Shown: in pieces, positions 1 through 5,647 of the stretch
Position numbering within the stretch: position 1 is the first letter of the stretch
Layout of the letters: every line of letters starts with the position of its first letter
Notes under the pieces: generated by a model
Seen by the model: the letters and a program-made list of their open reading frames with translations, nothing else
Told to the model about the DNA's origin: nothing
The model's database searches: none
NCBI GenBank assembly: GCA_017880945.1
Contig: JADGRM010000126.1
Location: 1-6,573, forward strand
Length of the DNA: 6,573 bases
DNA from: Gallionella sp.
Lineage (GTDB): Bacteria > Pseudomonadota > Gammaproteobacteria > Burkholderiales > Gallionellaceae
Direction: 5' to 3'
Made by a program: the position numbers and the translations under genes

Positions 1-842
1 GGCGGCACCAGATGGCAGTTCGGGTCGAAGAAGCCGATGTCCATTTCGGACAGATGCACATGCTGCGCGGAAACATCGCAGCTCACCGCAAGCCCCTGCT
101 GTTTCGCCACGCGCAGCATCTCCACACCCGCCGCGCTGGAAATGCGGCAGATATGCAGTTTCACGCCGGTCTCGCGCGCCAGCGTCAACATGGTCGCGAG
201 CGCTATAGTTTCGGCACACACCGGGATGGCGGCCAGACCGCAGCGCGTCGCCACTTCGCCATCGTGCGCCACGCCGTGCTTGGCGAGAAAACTGTCCTGC
301 GGGCGCAGCCACACGCTGAAGCCGAACGTTGCGGCATATTGCATCGCGCGCATCAGCACGCGTGTGTCGGTGAGCGGCGCATCGGCCTGGCTGAACGCCA
401 CGCAGCCGGCATCCACCAGCTCTGCCATTTCGGTCAGTTCCAGTCCCTTCAGACCCGAGGTCAGTGCGGCGACCGGATAAACGCGCGCCTGATTCAGATT
501 GCGCGCGCGGTGCTTGAGCATTTCCACCAGGCCCGGCTCGTCCAGCGGCGGATCGGTATCAGGCGGACAGGCGAGGCTGGTGATGCCGCCCGCCACCGCC
601 GCTTCCATTTCCGATTCCAGTGTCGCCATATATTCATAACCCGGCTCACGCAGCCGCGCTGCCAGATCGATCAGGCCGGGCACGACGATCAACCCGGTTG
701 CATCGATCACCTGATCTGCAACAAAGCCACCGGGTGCAGTGCCTATCGCCACGATCTTGCCCGCCGCGATGAACACATCGCGCAGCGCATCGATGTTGTT
801 TTTCGGGTCTATCAGCCGCCCGTTTTTGATATGAATGTTCAT
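1..842 (-). CDS. pyrC: Dihydroorotase-like protein, probably non-catalytic PyrC'/PyrX partner of PyrB (3' end beyond window)
   Basis: The first 280 residues are visible; class I dihydroorotases are usually about 420-430 residues, so roughly a third lies off the left edge. The amidohydrolase fold is recognisable: an N-terminal strand region (IKNGRLIDP), then VVPGLIDLAARLREPG at about residues 53-68, AGGITS at 84-89, GCVAFSQ at 146-152 and LHICRISSAAGV at 229-240. Active enzymes have D-x-H-x-H-x-R-x-P-G; here both zinc histidines are replaced (A61 and R63). The later metal ligands also appear lost: Asp of the AFSDDG-type motif is Gln152, His of HCED is Arg180, and the second His of HxxH is Arg233. 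In Pseudomonas such inactive PyrC' proteins are structural partners that the ATCase dodecamer needs, and the same role is inferred here. The start ATG overlaps the pyrB stop as ATGA and follows a GGGGA ribosome site inside pyrB. A true dihydroorotase should be encoded elsewhere. Confidence 0.9.
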   Translation of the reverse strand, partial: MNIHIKNGRLIDPKNNIDALRDVFIAAGKIVAIGTAPGGFVADQVIDATGLIVVPGLIDLAARLREPGYEYMATLESEMEAAVAGGITSLACPPDTDPPLDEPGLVEMLKHRARNLNQARVYPVAALTSGLKGLELTEMAELVDAGCVAFSQADAPLTDTRVLMRAMQYAATFGFSVWLRPQDSFLAKHGVAHDGEVATRCGLAAIPVCAETIALATMLTLARETGVKLHICRISSAAGVEMLRVAKQQGLAVSCDVSAQHVHLSEMDIGFFDPNCHLVP

Positions 843-1792
843 GCGTTCCCCGCCAGGATACTCATTACTGCCATGCGCACCGCGATGCCGAACGTCACTT
901 GCGACAAAATCACCGAGTGCGCGCCGTCGGCAACGCTGGAGTCGATCTCCACACCGCGATTCATCGGTCCGGGGTGCATCACGATCGCATCCGGTTTGGC
1001 GCGCGCCAGTTTTTCTTCGGTAAGGCCGTAGTATTTGAAATATTCCTGCGCGGAAGGCAATGCCGCGCCTTGCATGCGCTCGTTCTGCAGACGCAGCATC
1101 AACACCACATCCACATCGCGCAAGCCTTGCGCCATGTCGTGATAGACCTGCACGCCAAGATTTTCCACCATCGTCGGCAGCAGCGTCTTGGGCGCGATGA
1201 CGCGCACTTCAGGCACACCCAGCGTGGTCAGCGCGTGTATCTGCGAGCGCGCCACGCGCGAATGCAACACGTCACCGACGATGGCCACACGCAGGTTGTG
1301 GAATTCCTTCTTGTAGTGGCGGATCGTGAACATGTCCAGCAGCGCCTGCGTGGGATGGGCATGACGCCCGTCGCCGGCGTTGATAACGTGGATCTCAGGC
1401 GCGACATGGCGCGCGATGAAATGCGCCGCGCCGCTCTGCGCGTGGCGCACCACGAACATGTCGGCATGCATCGCGCACAGGTTATCCACGGTATCCAGCA
1501 GGGTCTCGCCCTTGCTGGTGGAAGATGAACCGATATTCAGATTGACAACATCCGCCGACAAACGCTTGGCGGCGATTTCAAAAGTGGTGCGGGTGCGCGT
1601 GCTGTTTTCGAAGAACACGTTGAACACCGATTTGCCGTGCAACAGCGGTACTTTCTTGATCTCGAGTCCATCGTTGACATCGACGAAGGTCGCGGCTTTG
1701 TCGAGAATGTCGCGCAGGATGCGCACCGGCAAGCCCTCGGTCGTCAGCAAGTGCTGGAGTTCGCCGTGTTTATTTAATTGAGGATTATTCAT
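839..1792 (-). CDS. pyrB: Aspartate carbamoyltransferase catalytic subunit
   Basis: This enzyme condenses carbamoyl phosphate with L-aspartate to N-carbamoyl-aspartate, the committed step of de novo pyrimidine synthesis in the cytoplasm. The 317-residue length fits the family. The carbamoyl-phosphate motif FENSTRTRTTF is at residues 61-71, the catalytic-loop lysine in STSKGETLLD is K94, VVRH is at 114-117, HPTQALLD at 146-153, GDVLHSRVARS at 173-183 and the aspartate-loop motif HPGPMNRG at 273-280. All key residues are present, so it should be active. The start ATG overlaps the ruvX stop by ATGA and has AGGA about 8 bases upstream. The next gene downstream begins in the last codons of pyrB. 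The short N-terminal extension and the PyrC'-like neighbour match the Pseudomonas-type ATCase, in which PyrB binds an inactive dihydroorotase. No leader peptide, attenuator or pyrR is seen directly upstream. Confidence 0.97.
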   Translation of the reverse strand: MNNPQLNKHGELQHLLTTEGLPVRILRDILDKAATFVDVNDGLEIKKVPLLHGKSVFNVFFENSTRTRTTFEIAAKRLSADVVNLNIGSSSTSKGETLLDTVDNLCAMHADMFVVRHAQSGAAHFIARHVAPEIHVINAGDGRHAHPTQALLDMFTIRHYKKEFHNLRVAIVGDVLHSRVARSQIHALTTLGVPEVRVIAPKTLLPTMVENLGVQVYHDMAQGLRDVDVVLMLRLQNERMQGAALPSAQEYFKYYGLTEEKLARAKPDAIVMHPGPMNRGVEIDSSVADGAHSVILSQVTFGIAVRMAVMSILAGNA

Positions 1793-2235
1793 GCGAGTAT
1801 TCCTGCTGCGGGTTCATCAAAATAGGCCTGCAAGATCTGCTGCGCGGCATATTGGTCGATCAGAGATTTTTGCTTCATGCCGTGGATACCCTCTTCATTC
1901 AACTGCGCGCTTGCGGCGAGCGAAGTATACCGCTCATCCAGCAAAATCGTCGGCAATTTAAACCGCCCTTTGAGGCGGTTTGCGAAGCGGCGACACAACG
2001 CGGTCAGCTCGTGCGGCGTGCCATCGTCGTTGCTCGGCAGACCCACAACCAGTGCGCTGGGCTGCCATTCATTCAGTAAAGCCTCGATCTTGGCAAAGCG
2101 CGTATCGGTCTTTTCATCGTTGATGGTGGTCAACGGATTGGCGCGGCGCAACAGGGTATTGCCGACGGCGATGCCGATGCGTTTGGTGCCAAAATCAAAT
2201 GCCAGCAAAGTGCCTGATGGTACCGAAGCATTCAC
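1789..2235 (-). CDS. ruvX: Putative pre-16S rRNA nuclease / Holliday junction resolvase-like protein, YqgF family
   Basis: The protein has 148 residues from a GTG start. YqgF/RuvX proteins have an RNase H-like fold; the E. coli member is implicated in maturing the 5' end of 16S rRNA and was earlier proposed as a resolvase. Visible motifs are LLAFDFGTKRIGIAVG at 10-25 (D14 the first acidic residue), LVVGLP at 62-67, LLDERYTS at 98-105 (E101) and SLIDQYAAQQIL at 124-135 (D127). These supply the expected acidic metal-binding residues. The reading frame stays open upstream to a TTG at 2256, but the GTG at 2235 has a GGAG site 7 bases before it and gives a normal N-terminus, so it is preferred. 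The gene follows algH after a 130-base gap and overlaps pyrB by ATGA. The algH-ruvX-pyr order is common in proteobacteria. Confidence 0.93.
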   Translation of the reverse strand: MNASVPSGTLLAFDFGTKRIGIAVGNTLLRRANPLTTINDEKTDTRFAKIEALLNEWQPSALVVGLPSNDDGTPHELTALCRRFANRLKGRFKLPTILLDERYTSLAASAQLNEEGIHGMKQKSLIDQYAAQQILQAYFDEPAAGILA

Positions 2236-2242
2236 AGAGCAA

Positions 2243-2246
2243 CTCC
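2243..2246 (-). promoter_or_regulatory. Ribosome binding site that decides the ruvX start
   Basis: On the minus strand GGAG sits 7 bases before the GTG at 2235-2233. The more distal in-frame TTG at 2256-2254 lies upstream of this site and cannot use it. This favours the 148-residue form over a 155-residue form. Confidence 0.6.
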
Positions 2247-2304
2247 AAAAATACAACAGCTAAGCCAGGCTAGGCGTGCGCAAAAAATCACTGCGCCGCA
2301 TATT

Positions 2305-2335
2305 TGTATATGTAAGCAAGATTTTTTAAGCACAA
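2305..2335 (-). promoter_or_regulatory. Possible promoter for ruvX-pyrB-pyrC'
   Basis: In the 130-base gap between algH and ruvX, the minus strand has TTGTGC (2335-2330) followed by CATATA (2312-2307, spacer 17) or TATACA (2310-2305, spacer 19). The region is AT-rich, unlike the flanking genes, and would give a leader of roughly 65 bases before the ruvX GTG. The match is only moderate. Read-through from algH is equally possible. Confidence 0.3.
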
Positions 2336-2356
2336 CAACGCATGGCGACGTTGTTG
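2333..2356. repeat. 8-bp inverted repeat downstream of algH
   Basis: CAACAACG (2333-2340) and CGTTGTTG (2349-2356) form a perfect 8-bp stem with an 8-base loop, starting 9 bases beyond the algH stop. On the plus strand it is followed by GATTTTT, like a weak terminator. On the minus strand, the direction of algH, it is followed by TGCTTAAAAAATC and lacks a proper U-tract. It may be a weak pause site or an mRNA 3' hairpin for algH; a terminator role is uncertain. Confidence 0.4.
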
Positions 2357-2365
2357 GATTTTTGG

Positions 2366-2926
2366 TCAGGCATGTCCTGCATCCTCCATCAGCGTGGCAT
2401 AGCTGACCCCAAGCAAGTCCATCGCCGCGGCAAGCCGTTCTTCCGCTGGCAAGTCAAACAGGATGTGCTCCGAAGCCGGGACGGTCAGCCAGGTGTTTTC
2501 GGTGATCTCATGTTCCAACTGGCCTTGGTCCCATCCCGCATACCCCAGCGTGACGATCATATTACGCGGCCCCTTCCCTTCAGCCATCGCCTCGAGAATA
2601 TCCCTGGAGGTGGTCAACGCCAGTTTGTCGTTGATGCGCAAGGTGGATTCCCAGTTTCCCGACGTATCATGCAACACAAAGCCGCGCTCGGTTTGCACCG
2701 GCCCACCGAAATGAACCGGCATCTTGGCGAGCTTGGGCTGATGCAGCGGAATGTTGACCTGATCGAACATCTCGCCCAGCGTAAGGGTGATCGGACGATT
2801 CACCACGATGCCCAGCGCACCGTTCTCGTTATGCTCACAAATGTAAGTCAGCGTGCCCGCAAAAACTCCCTCCTGCATGGCAGGCATGGCGATCAGAAAG
2901 TGATGGGTCAAATTGAAATCAGGCAT
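2366..2926 (-). CDS. algH: UPF0301 family protein AlgH/YqgE
   Basis: The 186-residue protein matches the YqgE/AlgH family in length and sequence. The N-terminus has LTHHFLIAMPAMQEGVF (6-22), then YICEHNENGALGIVVNRP (28-45), a central HFGGPVQTERGFVLH segment (72-86) and a C-terminal LGYAGWDQGQLEHEI (125-139). The molecular function of the family is not firmly known. The name comes from an effect on alginate regulation in Pseudomonas, which need not apply here. There is no signal peptide or membrane segment, so it should be cytoplasmic. The ATG at 2926 places the conserved HHFLIAMP block at its usual distance from the N-terminus. No convincing Shine-Dalgarno site precedes it, and a strong promoter ends 6 bases upstream, so translation may begin on a leaderless mRNA. 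It is the first gene of the algH-ruvX-pyrB-pyrC' cluster. Confidence 0.95.
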   Translation of the reverse strand: MPDFNLTHHFLIAMPAMQEGVFAGTLTYICEHNENGALGIVVNRPITLTLGEMFDQVNIPLHQPKLAKMPVHFGGPVQTERGFVLHDTSGNWESTLRINDKLALTTSRDILEAMAEGKGPRNMIVTLGYAGWDQGQLEHEITENTWLTVPASEHILFDLPAEERLAAAMDLLGVSYATLMEDAGHA

Positions 2927-2932
2927 GGCAGC

Positions 2933-2961
2933 ATTGTAGCTGTCCGCGTTCAGTCACACAA
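2933..2961 (-). promoter_or_regulatory. Sigma-70-type promoter of algH
   Basis: On the minus strand a -35 box TTGTGT (2961-2956) and a -10 box TACAAT (2938-2933) are separated by exactly 17 bases. The -10 box matches the consensus TATAAT at 5 of 6 positions and the -35 box matches TTGACA at 3 of 6. Only 6 bases separate the -10 box from the algH ATG, so the predicted transcript starts at or next to the A of the start codon. Confidence 0.55.
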
Positions 2962-3041
2962 TTTGAATAATGCATTCTCAATAACGGGGCGGGCTCGTTC
3001 ACATCGGATCAGACCACCCTCGGTTATATGCCACTGATTAG

Positions 3042-3854
3042 GCCCTTGAAAACTTAAAAAATACACTTCAAGAAATAATAGCCGGCACCAGTGAAATGGT
3101 GACCAGTTATAGCGATCTGTCGATCCGTACCGAGCAGCAATCGATTAGTCTGGATCAGACCGCCGCCAATATCGAGCAACTAACCTCCGCTGTCGCCCAA
3201 AACGCCGATAACTCACGTCAGGCAAACGAACTCGCAGTGAATGCTTCTGAGGTGGCCGTCAAAGGCGGCAAGATCGTTGGCCAAGTCGTCGAAACGATGG
3301 ATTTGATCAACGAAAGCTCCAGTCAGGTGGTTGAAATAGTTGCCGTCATCGAAGATATCGCCTTCCAGGCCAATATTCTGGCCTTGAATGCCGCAGTCGA
3401 GGCCGCTCGCGCCGGTGAGCAAGGACGGGAATTCGCTGTCGTGGCCACAGAAGTGCGCAACCCGGCACAATGCTCGGCGGCTGCCGCAAAAAAGATCAAA
3501 GGGATGATCGAAAATTCGACCGATAAGGTGAGGGATGGCACAAAGCTTGTCAAAAATGCCGGCGACGCCATGAAGGATATCGTCACGGCGGCAAACCGAG
3601 TCACAGGCATGATGGCTGAAATTCAAACTGCGTCATCCGAACAAAAAGAGGGTATTCAACAGGTGGGCAACGCCGTGCAACAAATGAATTAAGTGACGCA
3701 GCAGAATGCGGCATTGGTCGAGGAAGTTACCGCCATAGCAGCATCAGTATTCGAACAAACCAAAAACCTGACAACAGCCGTTGAAAAATTCAAAATTCCC
3801 AGTATCGAACTGGGCCAACAGGAAAGGCATAACGAATTTTTAGCGCTGCCCTAG
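3042..3854 (+). pseudogene. Methyl-accepting chemotaxis protein remnant: 5'-truncated, with premature stop
   Basis: The frame encodes the cytoplasmic signalling domain of a chemoreceptor. It runs from SDLSIRTEQQ near 3111 through the hairpin-tip region IAFQANILALNAAVEAARAGEQG (3357-3425) to GIQQVGNAVQQMN, where TAA at 3690-3692 stops it. The same frame then continues with VTQQNAALVEEVTAIAASVFEQT, typical of the receptor's C-terminal helix, to TAG at 3852. The TAA therefore sits where family members have Gln (MNQVTQQNA), a single C-to-T change. Upstream the frame is open only to a TAG at 3039-3041, and the periplasmic sensor, transmembrane helices and HAMP domain are missing. The tip also has unusual residues: E for G in GRGFAVVA (codon 3429), P for L (3462) and C for R (3471) in EVRNLAQRSA. 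The longest ATG-initiated product would be 198 residues (3096-3692). No promoter or ribosome site is evident. It faces cheB, overlapping its stop by 4 bases. It is very probably non-functional. Confidence 0.88.
3783..3814 (-). terminator. Rho-independent terminator of cheR-cheD-cheB
   Basis: On the minus strand CCCAGT and ACTGGG form a perfect 6-bp stem with a 5-base loop (3814-3798). It is followed at once by the T-rich run AATTTTGAATTTTT. It begins 36 bases past the cheB stop codon and lies within the C-terminal coding sequence of the MCP remnant on the other strand. The stem is short, so efficiency may be moderate. Confidence 0.6.
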
Positions 3855-4939
3855 ATCCGGCTGCTCTTTACGCTGGTCGAGGCAAGGTTTTCCATCGTCC
3901 GGCGCGCAATATTCTGCAACGGCAGCACTTCGCACACACCGCCTGCCGAAATCGCCTCTTTGGGCATGCCGAAAATCACACAAGTCGCCTCGTCCTGGGC
4001 AATGGTGTGGGAGCCGGCCTGCTTCATTTCCAACAATCCTTGCACGCCATCTTTTCCCATGCCGGTGAGAATAATACCAATCGCGTTGGCTCCGGCAACA
4101 TTGGCCGCCGAACGAAATAGCACATCAACCGACGGGCGATGACGATTCACCAGCGGCCCCTGATCCAGCTTGATCACGTAATTTGCACCGCTGCGCTTGA
4201 GAAGTAAATGCGAATTACCCGGTGCGATATAGGCATGCCCCGGCAGCACTCGCTCGTTATGCTCCGCTTCCTTGACAGAAATCTTGCACAGCGTATTCAA
4301 GCGATCCGCGAATGACTTGGTAAAATGTTCCGGCATATGCTGGGTCACCAAAACACCCGGCGCATCGGCAGGCAACTTGGTCAGTACCTCTTTGATCGCC
4401 TCGGTTCCGCCAGTTGACGCACCGATGACAATCAATTTTTCTGTAGATGAATATTGGCCTGCGACACTGGGCAAGATCGCATCCGCGGAGAATGTTTCCT
4501 GAATTGCAGGTGCGGCAAGAATCTTGCGCACCCGCGCCTGTGCTACCGCGCGTATCTTATCGGTGATCTCGATGGCGACCTCCTCCATGCCGCGCGCAAT
4601 ATCCAATTTCGGCTTGGAGACAAAATCTACCGCGCCCAGTTCCAGCGCGCGAAAAGTTATATCTGAACTCTGTTCTGTCAGTGTGGACACCATCAGTACC
4701 GGCATCGGGCGCAGGCGCATCAATCTCTCCAGAAAATCCAGGCCGTCCATCTTGGGCATTTCCACATCCAGCGTCAGCACGTCCGGATTGAGCGCTTTGA
4801 TCATCTCTCGCGCCACAAGGGGATCAGGTGCCGCTCCCACGCACTCCATGTCCTTTTCACGATTGATGATCTCATTCATCACGCTACGAATCAGCGCAGA
4901 GTCGTCAATCACCAACACTTTCAGCTTACGACTTTTCAT
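3851..4939 (-). CDS. cheB: Chemotaxis response regulator protein-glutamate methylesterase/glutaminase CheB
   Basis: CheB removes methyl groups from chemoreceptor glutamates, and can deamidate receptor glutamines, when phosphorylated by CheA; this gives adaptation feedback. The 362-residue protein has a receiver domain at about 6-125 with acidic pocket D12/D13, phospho-acceptor D58 (TLDVEMPKMDG), the S85/T86 switch region and K109 (VSKP). A linker (about 126-165) leads to the CheB methylesterase domain. The catalytic triad is visible as S175 (GASTGG), H201 (TQHMPEHF) and D297 (TGMGKDG), with the same spacings as in Salmonella CheB (S164, H190, D286). It is third in the cheR-cheD-cheB operon, 53 bases after cheD. 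The ATG at 4939 has only a poor ribosome site next to it; AGGA lies about 21 bases away, beyond a 14-bp palindrome. The stop codon overlaps the end of the convergent MCP remnant by CTAG. Confidence 0.97.
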   Translation of the reverse strand: MKSRKLKVLVIDDSALIRSVMNEIINREKDMECVGAAPDPLVAREMIKALNPDVLTLDVEMPKMDGLDFLERLMRLRPMPVLMVSTLTEQSSDITFRALELGAVDFVSKPKLDIARGMEEVAIEITDKIRAVAQARVRKILAAPAIQETFSADAILPSVAGQYSSTEKLIVIGASTGGTEAIKEVLTKLPADAPGVLVTQHMPEHFTKSFADRLNTLCKISVKEAEHNERVLPGHAYIAPGNSHLLLKRSGANYVIKLDQGPLVNRHRPSVDVLFRSAANVAGANAIGIILTGMGKDGVQGLLEMKQAGSHTIAQDEATCVIFGMPKEAISAGGVCEVLPLQNIARRTMENLASTSVKSSRI

Positions 4940-4946
4940 GTTCGCT

Positions 4947-4960
4947 ATTATTCGAATAAT
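4947..4960. repeat. Perfect 14-bp palindrome in the cheD-cheB gap
   Basis: ATTATTCGAATAAT is its own reverse complement and lies 7 bases before the cheB start codon. It could be a regulator operator. As RNA it could be a weak AU-rich hairpin between an AGGA (minus-strand 4964-4961) and the cheB ATG. No known regulator site is recognised. Confidence 0.5.
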
Positions 4961-4992
4961 CCTGGAGCATCAACTGGCCGAAGAAAGGAAGA

Positions 4993-5607
4993 TCAACCAA
5001 ACAACTCCACATCGCCTTCCAGCTTGGCATATTGCAAACGCGTATGGTATTCGGCTTCGCGATTGATGATCGTATCGTTATGCACCTGTTTCAGGTTCTT
5101 CACTCTGACCAACCCGGTAGCGGGAAAGTAATATACTTTGCGTGGATTGACATCGAGCATGTCCTGGGCAAGAACAGGGATCTTTTCCGTCTTCAGAAAT
5201 TTCATCACGAACTCGGCATTTCGCTCGCCGACATTGTTGACGGTAAATCCACGCAACACCGAGGCACCACCGAATACTTTCGCTTCAAGGTTGCCCCGCT
5301 TCGCGCCCATCTTGAGCAACTGGTTGATCAATATCTCCATGGCGTAAGTGCCATAGCGCGCTGATTCACCGAGAGGATTGTTGCGATCCTGACCACTATG
5401 CGGCAACATGAAATGATTCATGCCGCCGATCCCGCTGACCCTGTCGCGTATGCAGGCGCAGACGCAAGAACCCAGCACGGTAACCAAAACCATATTCCGC
5501 CCTGTTGCGTAATACTCGCCCGGTAATATTTTGGCCGCCTCGGAATTGTGTTCACGGTCAAAATACAGGTGCGGCGAGAGTACCTCTTCGAAACCTTGCT
5601 CAGCCAT
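4993..5607 (-). CDS. cheD: Chemoreceptor glutamine deamidase CheD
   Basis: CheD deamidates specific glutamines of chemoreceptors to glutamates, creating methylation sites, and in some bacteria it interacts with CheC or CheY-P. The 204-residue protein has a Thr-Cys-His catalytic set: T43 and C48 in VTVLGSCVCACIRD (42-55) and H65 in GGMNHFMLP (61-69). The Cys-His spacing of 17 equals that in Thermotoga CheD (C27, H44). Further family motifs are RYGTYAMEILINQLLKMGA (84-102), KVFGGASVL and VGERNAEF. The C-terminus beyond GLVRVK is a longer extension (about 35 residues), as is common in proteobacterial CheD. The ATG at 5607 is preceded by GGAAGGGA about 9 bases upstream. It lies 40 bases after cheR and 53 before cheB, in the usual betaproteobacterial order. 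No cheC is visible, so its partner, if any, is elsewhere. Confidence 0.96.
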   Translation of the reverse strand: MAEQGFEEVLSPHLYFDREHNSEAAKILPGEYYATGRNMVLVTVLGSCVCACIRDRVSGIGGMNHFMLPHSGQDRNNPLGESARYGTYAMEILINQLLKMGAKRGNLEAKVFGGASVLRGFTVNNVGERNAEFVMKFLKTEKIPVLAQDMLDVNPRKVYYFPATGLVRVKNLKQVHNDTIINREAEYHTRLQYAKLEGDVELFG

Positions 5608-5647
5608 ACTGGCACGTCCCTTCCTGCCTCACCTTCAAGGCGATTGA

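Noticed and set aside
12..1031. A 339-codon open frame on the plus strand
   Set aside because: It lies antisense to pyrC' and pyrB, is rich in His, Arg and Ala as expected of a shadow frame in GC-rich coding DNA, and resembles no family. The minus-strand genes have clear motifs.
2236..2256. An upstream TTG start for ruvX
   Set aside because: The GGAG ribosome site lies downstream of this TTG and 7 bases before the GTG at 2235, and the family N-terminus fits the GTG start.
2258..2276. Imperfect palindrome CTAAGCC/AGGCTAG in the ruvX leader
   Set aside because: The arms are offset by one base and leave no loop for an RNA hairpin; no regulator site is recognised.
2282..2327. Inverted repeat AAAAAATC / GATTTTTT with a 30-base spacer between algH and ruvX
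   Set aside because: The arms are only 8 bp and almost all A/T with a long loop; not convincing as an operator or terminator.
2342..3037. A 231-codon open frame on the plus strand
   Set aside because: It is antisense to algH and runs through its promoter; the composition is that of a shadow frame with no recognisable domain.
3213..3626. A 137-codon minus-strand frame opposite the MCP remnant
   Set aside because: The plus-strand frame has unmistakable chemoreceptor sequence, so this is its shadow.
3096..3692. An intact small soluble chemoreceptor
   Set aside because: The frame lacks a sensor domain, continues as receptor sequence past the stop, and has disruptive changes in the signalling tip; decay explains it better.
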